A stretch of DNA of 64,000 nucleotides from Eledone cirrhosa (GCA_964016885.1 OZ024747.1:9030783-9094782), one strand, 5' to 3'; counted from the stretch's first letter, positions 1 through 11,251 are shown. Notes: a model not told the origin generated them from the sequence alone. Numbers and translations are program-made.

Positions 1-1140
1 GCATCCCAGATTATGTTTGCATGTTCTATGTATCATGATACACCTGAGATGCCAGCTTCCTGTAACATTCCATTAGTGTAACTATTAGCCAACAGAAATG
101 TCATCCTTCATGTAGCAATCAATAATCCTAAGGAATTCCATCAGTTTTCAGCAGGGAAATTGACCTGAATAGGTCAAGTGTTGATGAATTTGGGAAGGTA
201 GATGCCTCCTGCTCTTGCAGGCTCTTCTAAGAACGAGAAACAGTCTGTTGGTTAGAGTGGAATACTTCTTGTAAACTTTGTATGGGACTCCATCCTGGCC
301 AGGCACACTCTTTGATCAGGTTTCTTTTTTATGAAATGTTAGAATTTCTTTATTTGAAGGTTGCCAAGATCAAATTTTGCTCCAGGTGCAGTTGGCTTTC
401 GTATCTTCTGCAATGGTGTCATGGGGATATCTCAGCGATTACCACATCCTCATTATACAAGCATGACTCTAATTCTTCCTTGCTACATGACAAGTCACTG
501 TTTATGTTCTCCTGTTAACATATTTAAAAAGATCTTCATTAGACTTCTTTCAGCTCTGCTGCCTGAGCCATATCATTTCTTTTCTTAATTCATGCCAGCT
601 GGCAGATATGCTTCTTAATGTTGTCTTATAACATTTTCAAAGGTACTTTTCTACTTTACTTGCCTCAATTCCTCTACTCCTTCTCCTTCTTAACCACTTT
701 TATGCGGTTAAGAGGGAGAAGAATAATGTGCCAGGAGGCACATTATTCTTCCCATCTCTACTTAGTGTGCTAAACATTTTCCCACCAATGAGGTAGATTG
801 AATCAGCGAGTATCTGAAGCTCTTTTCCCACTAACAGGCTCTTCTTCCATTTGCCTTACATCTTCAGTATTGCATTTTCAAATTTCTTGTAAGTAGACTG
901 TTCATTTGCTTTAGGCCATCTGGTCTTCATTTGCTTATAGCAAATTCTATATAGATGCATTCACAATACATCTGTGGTGTGCTGCCTGGGTACTATGGAT
1001 GCTTATCATCTGATTGATATTGTAATTCTGTATATACCATCTCAACCTTTCAGCTTCCCAAACTGTTCCCCACCACACATCTGCTCAAGTATTTGAGAAT
1101 TGCATCTGTTTAAGTGCTGTCATTTTTCATGTCTATGTTC
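1..1140 (-). pseudogene. LINE (non-LTR retrotransposon) reverse transcriptase remnant
   Basis: On the minus strand, broken frames read as a LINE pol fragment. The stretch near 860-935 gives WPKANE...YKKFENAILK, a pre-RT segment I recognise from non-LTR elements. Near 260-310 it gives PGQDGVPYKVYKK, the conserved RT entry. Near 30-200 it gives an AGISGVS-type segment following the RISLL region. Stops and frameshifts are frequent, so it cannot be active. The element runs off the left edge of the window. The clade is not assigned, and some motif matches are from memory. Confidence 0.6.
718..751. repeat. Perfect 15-bp hairpin with AGGA loop
   Basis: The arms GAAGAATAATGTGCC and GGCACATTATTCTTC are exact reverse complements around a 4-base loop. 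It lies inside the decayed LINE. No function is evident. Confidence 0.8.
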
Positions 1141-1567
1141 ATTCCCAGTTCATTAAATTGATTTCTAATAGCCCATATTCTTCCTGGTCTCTGAAGATAA
1201 ATCTCTACATTTTTTCAGTGGGGCTGCCACCATAGCCACAAACAAGCAATTGTAAATCACTTTTCCACTGCCACATCAACACAAGTCCTTTTCCCTCAAG
1301 TCAGGAACTCTTTACTCCTGGCAGGAGTCCTATTTTCTCAAGATAGGGAGTCTTCTTCCCTCCATTCAGGGTCCTATCCCCTTAGTCAAATACCTGATAA
1401 ACAAAACAAACTTGTGTGCAGAGGGCGCAGCTGTACTCTATCCCTGAATGCAGGAATCAATGTCCCATCAGGCGGTGAACTAATTCTATAGGCGTTTTGA
1501 CCTTCCACTGTGACACCAGAGATACTCAGACCACCCACCAATGGTGTTGAAGCTCCTGCACAACAGC
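1141..1567. other. No gene seen; possible LINE flank
   Basis: The sequence is of ordinary complexity and may be the 5' continuation of the minus-strand LINE. I recognise no further motif. Confidence 0.4.
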
Positions 1568-1695
1568 ACTATATATATATATATATTCATTTATTTATTT
1601 ATTCACACATACATAACCAGACACACACAACATAACCAGACACACACACATAACCAGACACACATATTTATTTACACATACATAACCAGACACAC

Positions 1696-1737
<42 letters not shown>
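1568..1737. repeat. (TA)n/(ACACATA)n microsatellite
   Basis: A TA run is followed by CACACATAACCAGA units and a second long TA run. The Tyr/Ile-rich open frames across it are simple-repeat artefacts. Confidence 0.95.
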
Positions 1738-1739
<2 letters not shown>

Positions 1740-2159
1740 GCACAAACAACCATTTTCTTATCACAGTCAACAGCTCTATCAGACTAGTGAGTCCTGACTT
1801 TGGCTTGTTTTCTTTATGGCAGATGTGTCATGGAATTAGAACAGAGAAACTATTAACAGAGGCTGCATCCTTGTGCTTTAGACTAATAATATGGATTTTC
1901 AGCCCAGTAGTAGATGTAGATGACTTTAAACATGTAGAACATCAGTGCTCAAGTGTGGCTGATGAAACTGCACACAACAAAAGGTTTTGTCTTGGGCTCT
2001 TGACATGTATTTTTTTATGGTTGACAAAAGTAGCTTTTGTAAGTGTGGGGTGAGAGAGGGTGGCGGTGGTGAGGGTGGTGGTGGCAGTGGTGAGGGTGGT
2101 GGTGATGAAGGGAGTGAAACCATCTCTGGTTCCTCATATACTTATAAATATATATGAAT
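1738..2159. other. No gene seen; GGT-rich end
   Basis: An open frame crosses this stretch but continues out of the microsatellite and shows no domain. From about 2050 to 2115 the DNA becomes a GGTGGTGAGG-type imperfect repeat. Confidence 0.5.
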
Positions 2160-2545
2160 AGATATGTAAATAATTATAAATAGATACATACAGATATATA
2201 CTTACATATGTGCATCAATCTATCGCCCCATATATATATATCTTTCTCTCTCTCTATATATATATATACATACACACACATAAATCCCTCCATTTCTCTC
2301 CCTCTTTTCCCTCTCTCTTTATGCGTGTGTGTATGTGTGAGTGTAATATATATATATATATATATGTGTGTGAATATATATATATATGTGTGTGAATATA
2401 TATATATGTGTGAATATATATATATATATATATGTGTGAATATATATATATATATATATAAGTATGTATACGTACATACGTATATGTATACAGATGTACA
2501 GTAGTATGTATATATACATACATGCACACATATATATATGTACGT
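2160..2545. repeat. TATATG/TGTGAA microsatellite block
   Basis: It is composed of TA dinucleotides punctuated by TGTGTGAA and CT-rich tracts. It is open in several frames on both strands only because it is repetitive. Confidence 0.95.
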
Positions 2546-2717
2546 ATGGATTCACCGAACATTTATTATAATGCTCGGTGTGTTTGTAAACAAACATCCC
2601 GAATTAAGCTGTACAGTGTCTAGCAACCATCGTTGCTCATTTGTTCAACACTGTCAAAGGAACGCTGTACTAGTTTCAAGCTTATTAGCTATCGTCAGCA
2701 ATGTATACCTTCCTGCC
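2546..2717. other. Unique-looking interval between microsatellites
   Basis: This is a short non-repetitive island with no recognised motif. It could be an element whose ends sit in the flanking TA repeats. Confidence 0.4.
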
Positions 2718-2719
2718 AG

Positions 2720-2754
<35 letters not shown>

Positions 2755-2798
2755 AATATATATATATATATGTGTGTGAATATATATATATGTATATG

Positions 2799-2872
<74 letters not shown>

Positions 2873-3225
2873 AATATATATATATATATATATGTGTGAA
2901 TATATATATATATGTGTGAATATATATATATATGTATGTGAATATATATATATATATGTATGTGAATATATATATATATATGTGAATATATATATGTATG
3001 TGAATATATATATATGTATGTATGTGAATATATATATATGTATGTATGTGAATATATATATATATATGTGTGTGTGTGTGAATATATATATATGTATGAA
3101 TATATATGTGTGAATATATATATATGTATGAATATATATAGGTTTGAATATATATATGTGTGAATATATATATGTGTGGATATATATGTGTGGATATATA
3201 TATGTGTGGATATATATATGCGTGG
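2718..3225. repeat. Compound (TA)nTGTGTGAA microsatellite
   Basis: About 500 bp of (TA)n blocks are separated by TGTGTGAA or TGTATGTGAA, drifting to TGTGTGGA at the right end. The regular spacing suggests slippage expansion of a compound unit. Confidence 0.95.
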
Positions 3226-3441
3226 TATATACTTATTGACATGGAAAGGAAACGAAGAGCTATTTAATAAATAGATAAGTAGAAACGAGAGAAGGCTGGT
3301 GGTGGAAATGGAGAAGTGATGAAAGAGTGTAAGATAAGAAATCGTAGCTGGCCAACGAAATATCTGACGGAAAGAACACATATATATATATATATATATA
3401 TGCAAAAGTTCTATTTAAAATTGTTGGGATACAACAAGTAA

Positions 3442-3474
<33 letters not shown>

Positions 3475-3475
<1 letters not shown>

Positions 3476-3546
3476 ATACAGGGTGTCCCCCAAAAATGTA
3501 TACACATTTTCATTAGAATGTTGTTTTTTTGGGACACCCTGTATAT
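3475..3546. mobile_element. About 70-bp MITE, mariner/Tc1-like ends
   Basis: Terminal inverted repeats TACAGGGTGTCCC and GGGACACCCTGTA enclose about 40 bp and are flanked by TATA sequence, compatible with TA target duplication. CAGGGTGTCCC-type ends are known from non-autonomous mariner-type elements in invertebrates. There is no coding capacity. The superfamily is inferred from the ends only. Confidence 0.7.
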
Positions 3547-3840
3547 ATATATAGGTAGAAATATATATATATATATATAGAGAGAGAGGGGAGAGGGAGA
3601 AAGAATATGTTATCTATCGGGGTAGTTTGATGTTGTGATCGTGATGTGTGTGTGGTGCTGAAGTTGGTGGTGGCGATAGAGGATGATGTTGAAAAAGAAG
3701 GCGGAAGAGAGAGAGAGAGAGAGAGCAGGAGGGGAGGAGAAGAAAGAGAGGGGTGGGGAAGAGAGGAAAGAAAATATAAGTTAATGTAATCCGAAAGCCT
3801 CCTTCCCTCCCTTCTGAAACTCCATTCATTCTCATCCAGC
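3547..3840. repeat. TA and GA simple tracts
   Basis: A TA run is followed by AGAGAG-rich low-complexity DNA. No gene is seen. Confidence 0.7.
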
Positions 3841-4080
3841 GACGGTGGGTATGGGGTTAGTGGTAGTGGTGCTGCTGGTGAGGGTGGTGGTCGTAGCGGT
3901 GGTGGTGATGGTGGTAGTGGTGGGTGTTTGGTTGGCAGTGTTGGTGGTTACAATAGTGGCGATGGTAGTGATGCTGGCAGCTGTGATAATGATGATGGTG
4001 GTGGTGGTGGTGGTGATAATGGTGATGGTGGTGGTGGTGGTGGTGATAATGGTGATGGTGGTGGTAGTAATGGTGTCAAC
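3841..4080. repeat. (GGT)n/(GGTGAT)n low-complexity tract
   Basis: This is an imperfect GGT/GAT repeat, with unit GGTGATAATGGTGAT near its right half. It gives Val-, Gly- or Thr-rich open frames on both strands, which are repeat artefacts. Confidence 0.9.
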
Positions 4081-4555
4081 AAGACAACGGTGGTAGATCG
4101 GAAGTTGTAGATATGAAGTTTGAAGAGGAGGGGGAGGAGGAGACCGTCTGAAGGGCATTGGCTAGCTTCGGAAGTGAGGTGAAGCGATTACAATTAAAAT
4201 TCGAAATCACATCACAGATTTGGTAAGTGGAAAAGTAACCAGGGTTTCTGTGTGTAAGGGAGGAGCGGGTGGTTAAACAGACGAACATTGCTCCCATAGT
4301 TTGACAATCCTCATCCTTAAGTATGGGAGGATATCAAGGACAACAACAATGTAAATACTTTCATTATTGAAATAAATATATTTTTTGTCGATGCTTCAGC
4401 TGTACATAACCTTGCTAGGAGTAAGATCATAGGAGCAGGGTTGGCGCTACCGTTAAAGACAACTTAGTGGCCAGATGGGGTGCAAACCTCAGAGACGCAC
4501 GTCACTGAACCTTAAATGATCACACTTTTATACAAATTCTCATAATAAAATTGAA
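4081..4555. other. No gene seen
   Basis: Mixed-composition DNA with no domain, no long inverted repeat and no recognised SINE body. Confidence 0.5.
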
Positions 4556-5040
4556 TATGTAATAATTTCCTGCGATCAGGATTTACATGCGCAGCCGGGC
4601 TGGACGGAATTGTCGGGTGTAAAATCAGTCGGCTGGAATTTGCAAAAGATATGGTGTTACTTACCTCGATAGAAGATGATCTCCGACTGGCACTCGATAT
4701 ATTTAATGCCGAGTGCTGCATGGCAGGAAGGAAAATCAGTGTTGTGAAAACTGAGACACTCCTCCTCTCAAAGAAGCCTGCTCAGTGCACTCTACATGTG
4801 AATGGAGTTCTACTGAAATGAGTAGAGAAGTTCAAGCATCTCGGGGTCGTGGTGGAAGGCAGGAGGCTGAATTAAGTGCAAGAATTGCAGTAGCTGGTGC
4901 AGTAATGCACCAGCTTCAGCATTCGGTAATCAGAAGAAGGGAAGTAGGAGTAAAAGCCAAACTCGCTATCTTCAATTCGATGTTTGTGCCAAGTTTTACC
5001 TATGGTCATGAATCTTGGGTAATAACCGAAATAATATAAC
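4556..5040 (+). pseudogene. RTE-like LINE reverse transcriptase 3' fragment
   Basis: The plus-strand reading shows FAKDMVLL (a decayed FADD catalytic box) and EDDLRLALDIFNAEC. These are followed by KTETLLLSKKPAQCTLHVNG, VEKFKHLGVV and, near the end, FVPSFTYGHESWV. This order is the palm-to-thumb part of RTE-type non-LTR reverse transcriptases. In-frame stops and frameshifts break it. It belongs to the same family as the larger copies at 7490-8860 and 50150-51015. Confidence 0.8.
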
Positions 5041-5180
5041 ATTACTTGATAGAGTACGTAGTTCAGAGAGTTACTCCAGGTAGAGCCGCGTTTGTGGAAT
5101 GTTCGACCATTTACACTTTAATTTCATGAAGAGACTGTTCTATTGATCCAACAACTGGAACACTCATCGTCGAAACCACC
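5041..5180 (+). mobile_element. 5'-truncated SINE body (family 2)
   Basis: It matches the 3' body of the next SINE: GGAATGTTCGACCATTTACAC, then TTTCATGAAGAG, then CAACTGGAACACTCATCGTCG. Only the non-tRNA portion is present. Confidence 0.7.
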
Positions 5181-5199
5181 GAAGGTCCAATTCATTTTG

Positions 5200-5520
5200 A
5201 TTGCCTACAGCGATGGGATTAGTTTGTTCGGCTCACGATCGTAAGGTTGCGAGTTCGATCGCCTGCGGTCTGTTATGTCCTTGAACAAAATACCTTATTC
5301 CACACTGCTCCAGTACACCTAGCAAGGAAAGAATGAGTTGTACTTGAAATTCAAATGGTCAGCGTTGCCACACAATATCATGCTGAATCTCCCTGAAAAT
5401 TATACTAAGTGTGCACGTAGTTGTAGAATGCCCAGCCATTTGCACAATAATTTCACGAGGAGGTTGATCTATTGATTGAACAACTGGAACACTGATTGTC
5501 GAAATCTATCGCAGCTTTAA
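5200..5520 (+). mobile_element. tRNA-derived SINE (family 2), near full length
   Basis: The tRNA-like head contains GCGAGTTCGATCGCC, resembling a pol III B box. A shared body follows: CACACTGCTCCAGT, AAATGAGTTGTAC, the GCCACACAATATCATGCTG region, and an end near GGAACACTGATTGTCG. The A box is weak, so it is old. Confidence 0.75.
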
Positions 5521-5559
5521 CTCCTAGCTGCTGCTGCTGCTGTTGTTGACACTCATTTT

Positions 5560-5697
5560 CAGCTGAGTCGATTTGGACAACGTGGAGGGAAATGTTTTGC
5601 TCAAGAACGCAATGTGTCGTCCGGTTCAGGTATCGAACCCACGACGTTACAATCGTGAGATCAGAACTCTAACCACCTGACCGCACACCTTCTCAAT
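5560..5697 (-). mobile_element. tRNA-derived SINE head, minus strand
   Basis: On the minus strand a tRNA-like region shows GTGCGGTCAGGTGGTTAGA (A box) and GTGGGTTCGATACC (B box). The body TTGAGCAAAACATTTCCCTCC follows. It sits tail-to-tail with the plus-strand SINE on its left. Confidence 0.75.
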
Positions 5698-5737
5698 TCA
5701 CACGAGGGAAATAAATAGGCCAAAAGTTTAGAAATGC

Positions 5738-5768
<31 letters not shown>
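5738..5768. repeat. (ATA)n microsatellite
   Basis: About ten ATA/AAT triplets. Confidence 0.95.
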
Positions 5769-5770
<2 letters not shown>

Positions 5771-5899
5771 AATTATTGTGTACAGTGCTCAGGTGTACTA
5801 CAACTCATCAAAGGTGCATGTATAGTACATAGAATAATATACAAATGTCAGGGAAGTAAATAGTGTATGAGTCATGATATACATGTGTGCGTGTGTATG

Positions 5900-6375
5900 G
5901 AGGGGGAATATTAGGTGTAATGTTGGCGAATCTCAGGAAGCATGGAGGTTTTAAAGGATGCAGTGTCTTGGCAGCTAACAACTGATGCAGGTAGTTTGTT
6001 CCATGCTTCAGCAACTCTCAGCGTGAAAAAATGTTTACGAAAGTCATGGGAGTTGTGCTTTTTTCTGACTTTGTTGATATGCCCACAGGTGTTAGACACT
6101 TTTGGAAATCAAAAAGGTACTCAGGGTTGTTGTTGGCAAGATAGTTAATAATTTTGTGAGTGTTTACCAAGTCAGTTGCCAGACGTCGGAGCTTCAATGT
6201 ATCCATGCCCAGGGAAGCAAAGTGTTCAGAGTATGGTAGATGCCTGATGGAGGGTATTCGCTTGGTTGCATGTCTCTGAACAGTTTCCAGGTGGTCAATG
6301 TTCTGCGCAAGATAGGGGTTCCAGACTGGTGATGCAAATTCTAAGTGTGCCAGACTGGGGATGCAAAACAACTGC
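5900..6375 (-). pseudogene. CR1/Jockey-like LINE C-terminal remnant
   Basis: The minus-strand reading begins LEFASPVWNPYL, then LETVQRHATKRIP, then LRRLATDLVNTHKIIN. After a frameshift it ends FRKHFFTLRVAEAWNKLPASVV. This is the characteristic C-terminus of CR1/Jockey-type non-LTR polyproteins after the RT domain. The catalytic RT region is missing, so it is 5'-truncated. It is a different lineage from the RTE-like copies. Confidence 0.85.
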
Positions 6376-6534
6376 TAAATATAAGATTAACCTCACAACG
6401 CAATGTCGCAACAATGACAACATGATTCAAAATTAGGACAATGTTTTTTTGTTTTGTTTTTAATTCTCATAGTTTAATTCTCTTTAGTTTGGTGAGGTTC
6501 TCAGACGTATATAAATAGTTTCTAAGGAAAAGGA

Positions 6535-6565
6535 AAAGTCGATAAATCGTTGATTTATCGACTTT
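6535..6565. repeat. Perfect 14-bp hairpin, 3-base loop
   Basis: The arms AAAGTCGATAAATC and GATTTATCGACTTT flank GTT. It lies at the 3'-tail side of a minus-strand SINE fragment, whose TCGATAAAATAAA motif is similar to the arm. Confidence 0.85.
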
Positions 6566-6655
6566 CTTGATTGGCATTTTATTTTATAGACCCTAGAAAG
6601 ATGAAAGACAAAGTTAAATTGACAGAATTTGAACTAAGGTCGAACAATACCAGAA
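6566..6655 (-). mobile_element. SINE (OR-like) body fragment
   Basis: On the minus strand GAGTTCAAAT-like, CTTTGTCTTTCATC and GGTCTATAAAATAAA segments follow the OR-like SINE order. It is old and diverged. Confidence 0.7.
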
Positions 6656-7295
6656 CAAATATTGTCAAGCATCTTATTCGAAGCTTTGACGAATCTGCCA
6701 ATCCACCCGTCTTCAAATATCCCCTAAAATGTATGGTAAGTTTTTAACATTAAATTCAAAATATATAGAGTTACGTTTCTTGGTACAATAAGAATTTGTA
6801 GAGTTACTTCCCTTGAAAAGCTACTATTTAAAAAAAAAAAAATTCTAGTAAACTCACCAAGTCGTAATCCATTTAACGTTTTTTTTTATATTGAATTACT
6901 TTTTGAAAATTATAAAAAAATAATTAACTTCTAAAATATTCCATCAAAAATGCCGATAATTGAGAGGCAAGTGTGTTTTATCATGTTATTTGCAGTTGAG
7001 AGTTATGTACCCTTGAAATTTCATAAATATCTTTACATGGGTAAAACAGAGTCTAATAAGCCTTTTTATGATGAGAGGAATGTATCGTTAGACCAGAGAT
7101 CTGACCCGAATATTTGTAATTGTGTTGACTCTTCTTTAGGAAACTATGGTAGTGGTGGTGTTATACCAGCGATGGTTTTACACCATCACCACCACCACGA
7201 AGACCAGTCAGGACCAAGTACAAAGCCCTTTGAAAAACTTCCATACCATTCCTATTTATTAAATGTTACTGATAGGCTTTTCCTAAAGTGTTTCC
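6656..7295. other. No gene supported; contains a GGT/CCA imperfect hairpin
   Basis: An open frame of 151 codons starts at 6950, but its C-terminal third is SINE sequence and it shows no domain, so I do not call it. Around 7147-7196 GTGGTGGTGTTATACC and GGTTTTACACCATCACC form an imperfect hairpin that encodes the frame's His run. Confidence 0.5.
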
Positions 7296-7297
7296 TT

Positions 7298-7460
7298 TCT
7301 GGGATCAGTTTTGCCACTCATCCTTTCAAAGTCGATAAAATAAAGTACCAATCCAAGGGGTGGTGGATTAACAAAATTGCTAGAGTTTCTGACAAGATAC
7401 CCTGAAGTATTTATCTAGTCGCTCTTTCTGTTCCGCGTTCAAATCCTGATGTGACTACAT
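7298..7460 (+). mobile_element. Head-to-tail SINE dimer fragment (OR-like)
   Basis: A SINE body piece (TTTTGCCACTCATCC, TCGATAAAATAAAGTACCA) is followed directly by a SINE head. The head reads GTGGTGGATTAACAAAATTG, then GCGTTCAAATCCTG (B box). The body-then-head order implies two adjacent copies in the same orientation. Confidence 0.75.
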
Positions 7461-7475
7461 GGGTGGTACAGTTAA

Positions 7476-8860
7476 TCCGTCATCCTGTTTAATAACACCA
7501 TTTAAGAGCAATTAAATAGCTCAAATGTGGCAAGGCCGCTGGGGAGGATGAAATTCGATCCAAGATGTTAAAAGCCTTAAATAGAGAAGGTGAGCTCATG
7601 TGTGCCAGGTAGCCTGGAACTGTGGACTCTGGAAAGACATCTAAGCAATAGCAATTTTCAAAAAGGGGAGACAAGAGAGATTGATCTAATTATAGAAGCA
7701 TCTCATTGTTAAGCCTCCCTGGTAATCTCTATGCTAAATGTCTGGTAAAGTGATGTAGGGATATTGATGAATCCATGGTAGCTGATGAACGGTGTAGTTT
7801 TCGTCCCAGATGCATCACAGCTGATCAAATATTAAAATTGCAGCAGGTGTTTCAGAAATTATGGGAGTATTGCCAAGAGGTGTATGCTTCTCTTGTAGAC
7901 TTTGAAAAGGCATACAACTGCATCCTAAAGGGCCTGTTGTGAAAGGTTTTGCAGACGTATGGGCTTGATGGACAGCTTCTTGTTGCTCTGAAGTCCTTAT
8001 ACAAATGCCCTAGTATTTCTGCTCAGATAAATGATGCAAATTTGAAACCATTCAATGTGGTTCACGATTAGTCAATGTAAGATCTGTCATCTGGAATTTG
8101 CAGACATATTACTATTTTACATGTCGAAAGGTGATCTCTGACATGCACTTGATAGGTTTGCTGTATGTAAGAATAAAAATTAGTGCTGTGAAGACTGAGA
8201 TACTTGCCCTCTAAAGGAAGCCTATTCAGTGCACTTTACATGTGGAATTCCACTGAAGCAGGTGGAGAAGTCCAAATATATTGGGTGATGGAAGGCAGGA
8301 GCCTGAATAACGGGCAAGAATTGCAGGAGCTGGTGCAGTAATGTGCCAGCTTCGGCATTCGGTCATCAAAAGAAAGAAGTAGGTGTAAAAACGAAATTCG
8401 CTATTCATGCCAATTTTTACCTAACATCATGAATCTTGGGTAATGACTGAAAGAATCTGATCGCAAATACAAGTGGCCGAAATGGGGTTCCTCTGAAGGG
8501 TCTTTAGAATAATGTTACTCTCATAGTGCATAGCTCGGAAATTATTGAGTTGCTCCAGGTGCAACTGCTATTTCTCCAAATTGAGAGATCACCTCTCCTA
8601 TACTATGGATATATGGTCAGAATGTCAAAAAAAGATTTTACAGGCCAAACCAGCAGGAAACTCAGGAGTAGACCCCAAGCAAAATAGTTGGATAACATCC
8701 ATAAGCTCAGCTGGCATTGCTTGGGGATCCAGTTGAATCAATTGGAGACAGTTTCTTCTAATAGGACTTGCTGGAAAGTGTGCTTGAGGACTGCCTCCAT
8801 GACACTCCCAGGAATAAATGAGTAAAGAGGAAGAATTTTTAATTCTTGTGCGTACACTTT
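7476..8860 (+). pseudogene. RTE-like LINE pol remnant, RT domain to 3' tail
   Basis: Broken frames read in the correct order. KCGKAAGEDEI comes first, then AIFKKGDK...NYRSISLLSLPG (RT block 1), then ADQILKLQQVFQKLWEY. VDFEKAYN follows (RT block A, whose catalytic Asp is present). After more frameshifts come the EAGGEVQ and MNLG segments. The tail from about 8690 reads CATAAGCTCAGCTGG, then a GGAGACAGTTTCTTCTAATAGG element. A family Y-like segment (AATCCGTCATCCTGTTTAA) lies at its left end. Many stops show it is dead. Confidence 0.85.
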
Positions 8861-9579
8861 GGACAATAGATAATTGGTCAGTTTAGGTATGTAAAATAAC
8901 AAAACTTGACTTTGGCTTGGTGTCAAGCCTGTTAATTTTGACAAAGAAGAAACACCATTTGTTAATTTTCTAATATTGATTTTTATATTAGTTTTTATGT
9001 TTATCTTAATGTATTATTTACCTTATTTTAAAATATTTATAATTATAATCGGTCGACTTAAAAGCATTGGGAAAATTTTAAATGTAATCATCCAAATGTA
9101 AATGATTTAATAACAGTCGATCTCTATTAATAATATTTAAGGAAATTGGGAGACTAAAAAAGTAGATAGAGGCGCCTACAGTTAACATTTCAGGTTTTCC
9201 AGTACTCCTCGCGACGCTGCTGTCTTTTGCTCTGGTGTTGGTTCGGTTGTTCACCCCTTCCTTTACATTTTCTTTAATATTGTAACATTAAAAGAATAAT
9301 CTTTCTGAAAGAATAATTTATAATGTTATCTGAGCATTTGTAATGTCATTTATGTATATATATATAAAATATATTTGTTATGTTATTCTACTGTAAACTT
9401 ATTTATATGCTCTGAATAATAAAAATTGATTACTACCTTGAAATAAATGGTAAAACCCAGATTAAAAAAGGAATCTATAATTATGTATTATTTACCTTAG
9501 ATATATATAATTACTAAAACACAGCTGTTAGAATCGTTAGAAGACCGAAAACAAAACATGACTGGCAATGTTTATAAAG
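8861..9579. other. No gene seen; AT-rich
   Basis: AT-rich DNA with weak inverted repeats around 9283-9345 (GTAACATTA and TAATGTTAT). No recognised element. Confidence 0.5.
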
Positions 9580-9640
9580 AAACCTTTACGTTCTGAGTTC
9601 AAATCATGCCGAGGTAAACTTTGCAGTTTATCCTTCCGGC
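9580..9640 (+). mobile_element. SINE (OR-like) fragment
   Basis: TTACGTTCTGAGTTCAAATC, a GCCGAGGTAAACTTTGC segment and CAGTTTATCCTTCCGG match the T-arm and body order of the OR-like SINE. Confidence 0.65.
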
Positions 9641-10565
9641 TTTTAATGGGAGAAGAATTAGGGCTTACCCGGGGGTTGATATTCCGCAAATCACAGACTA
9701 ATAAAAAACAAAATAATAAAAACAAGGGTCAATTAAACAGCGGGTAGGTCGTGACATTAAGAACATATTTACAAAAATATGCGACAGGGATACATAGGCA
9801 TATTGGATCGCAATACAAAATGCAACTCTTGCTGCGAATCATAATTAAAAACATACACAAAAACAGAAAAATCCCACATTAAACAGTGTGGATGGTCACG
9901 GCTAGAACGCTTTCGATTATTAGTCGGCTTGATCGGTTAAAATGTTCAATATTAGAAATTACAAACACACCCCTTCCCCCCCAAAAAAACATGAGAGAAA
10001 AGAAAATTACCTCCCCTTTATGTCAGTTATAACTAAGCGAGTCAGTAAATTGTGGATTTGGTTTAAAGGGTGCAGTAGTAGAGTCTTGTAGGCCATTTGC
10101 TTGCATGGTGAACTGAACTTGCCACTGTACGTTGTGTAGTCAGTGCGGATGTGTGTATGTGTGCGTATGTGTGGCCCGCCTTCTCCTGGCTCTAACACAC
10201 GGAAGGTAAGTGTTTATACCACGACCATGTTCTATTACTCCCTCTCTCTCTCTCACTCACTCACATTAGCTCTTACTTGAGAACGGGACTTCGAAGATGA
10301 GGATGATGATGATGTTTGAAGAGTCGTAGGAGGCAGAGGGTCGGATTGTTTGTTGGGCGGGTGGCTGATTGTCAGTAAAAGAAGTGTATTTTATCAATCG
10401 TCGAGCTAGGTGAGGTTGTTGTGTATGTGTGTGTGTGTTTATTAGCGACAAAGGAGTATATGTGTGTATTTCAGAGATTATATATGTATGAATGAATGTT
10501 TGTGTATACATTGGGAAAGGAAATGTCTGTGTTTCCAACTAGAAAAGGGAGAGTGTGTGTCTCTG
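9641..10565. other. No gene seen
   Basis: Mixed DNA with short GTGTGT and CTCTCT tracts near 10150 and 10240. Short open frames lack domains. Confidence 0.5.
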
Positions 10566-10603
10566 CTATATATATATATATATATACATTATTATTATTA
10601 TTA
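10566..10603. repeat. (TA)n(TTA)n microsatellite
   Basis: A TA run passes into TTATTATTATTA. Confidence 0.95.
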
Positions 10604-10909
10604 ATCATGAAGAAACATAGGGAGTGGATATATATGTCAGATGAAGAGAGATCGACAAGTATCAAGGAAAGAAGAAAAAACTGTGTGGTTGTGCATAAAA
10701 GAAATAGTAAATCGACTTTATATATTTTCTATCACATGAAATTAGAATTACAAATTTTCTTAGAATTGCGATCATATTTCTATTCCTTTTCTAGTTTTCA
10801 ACTCGTAATTGCCTGGAGAATTTCCACTTTGGTATACATAAAACAGCCATAGTGCTAACAATTAGCATACTTTGTGTGTGTGATAATAATCCCAGAAGAG
10901 ATCCAAATG
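10604..10909. other. No gene seen
   Basis: AT-rich DNA. The open frame across it is not supported by any motif. Confidence 0.5.
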
Positions 10910-11038
10910 TATATGTATATATGCACGCATATATACACACACATATATATATGCATATACACACACACATATATATATGCATACACACACACATATATAT
11001 ATGCATACCCACACACACATATATATATGCATATCCCC

Positions 11039-11092
<54 letters not shown>

Positions 11093-11100
11093 TTCGGAGA
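10910..11100. repeat. (ACACACATATATATGC)n and (TA)n microsatellite
   Basis: About seven units of a CACACATATATATGCAT motif are followed by a TA run and (GT)n. The regular unit gives artefactual His/Tyr/Ile frames. Confidence 0.95.
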
Positions 11101-11124
11101 GGGGGGAGCTATGCGGGGAAATGA

Positions 11125-11172
11125 CCCATCCTACTCGTCATACGAGCATGGAAAAACGAACGTAAAAAGACG
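11125..11172 (-). repeat. Fragment of CATCATC-led interspersed repeat
   Basis: On the minus strand TACGTTCGTTTTTCCATGCT and CGTATGACGAGTAGG echo the start of the repeat seen more fully at 52645-52960 and on the minus strand at 27000-27238. Confidence 0.55.
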
Positions 11173-11205
11173 ATATACACACACACACACACATATATCT
11201 ATATG

Positions 11206-11251
11206 CGTGGAAACTTTATAATTATGTATGTTATATTATAAAGTTTCCGCG
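11206..11251. repeat. Hairpin with about 17-bp arms
   Basis: CGTGGAAACTTTATAAT and ATTATAAAGTTTCCGCG are inverted copies with one mismatch around a short AT loop. It adjoins a CA repeat. Confidence 0.75.

Noticed and set aside
1541..2053. 170-codon frame
   Set aside because: The first half is microsatellite and the second half has no recognisable domain or splice support.
2174..3405. Several open frames of 60-236 codons rich in Tyr, Ile and His
   Set aside because: They lie in TA/TG microsatellite and are open in many frames on both strands; the composition is dictated by the repeat.
3832..4158. Val/Gly- and Thr/Ile-rich frames
   Set aside because: Products of a GGT/GAT simple repeat.
6950..7405. 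151-codon frame with a His run
   Set aside because: Its last third is SINE sequence, the His run comes from a CAC/CAT tract, and no domain is visible.
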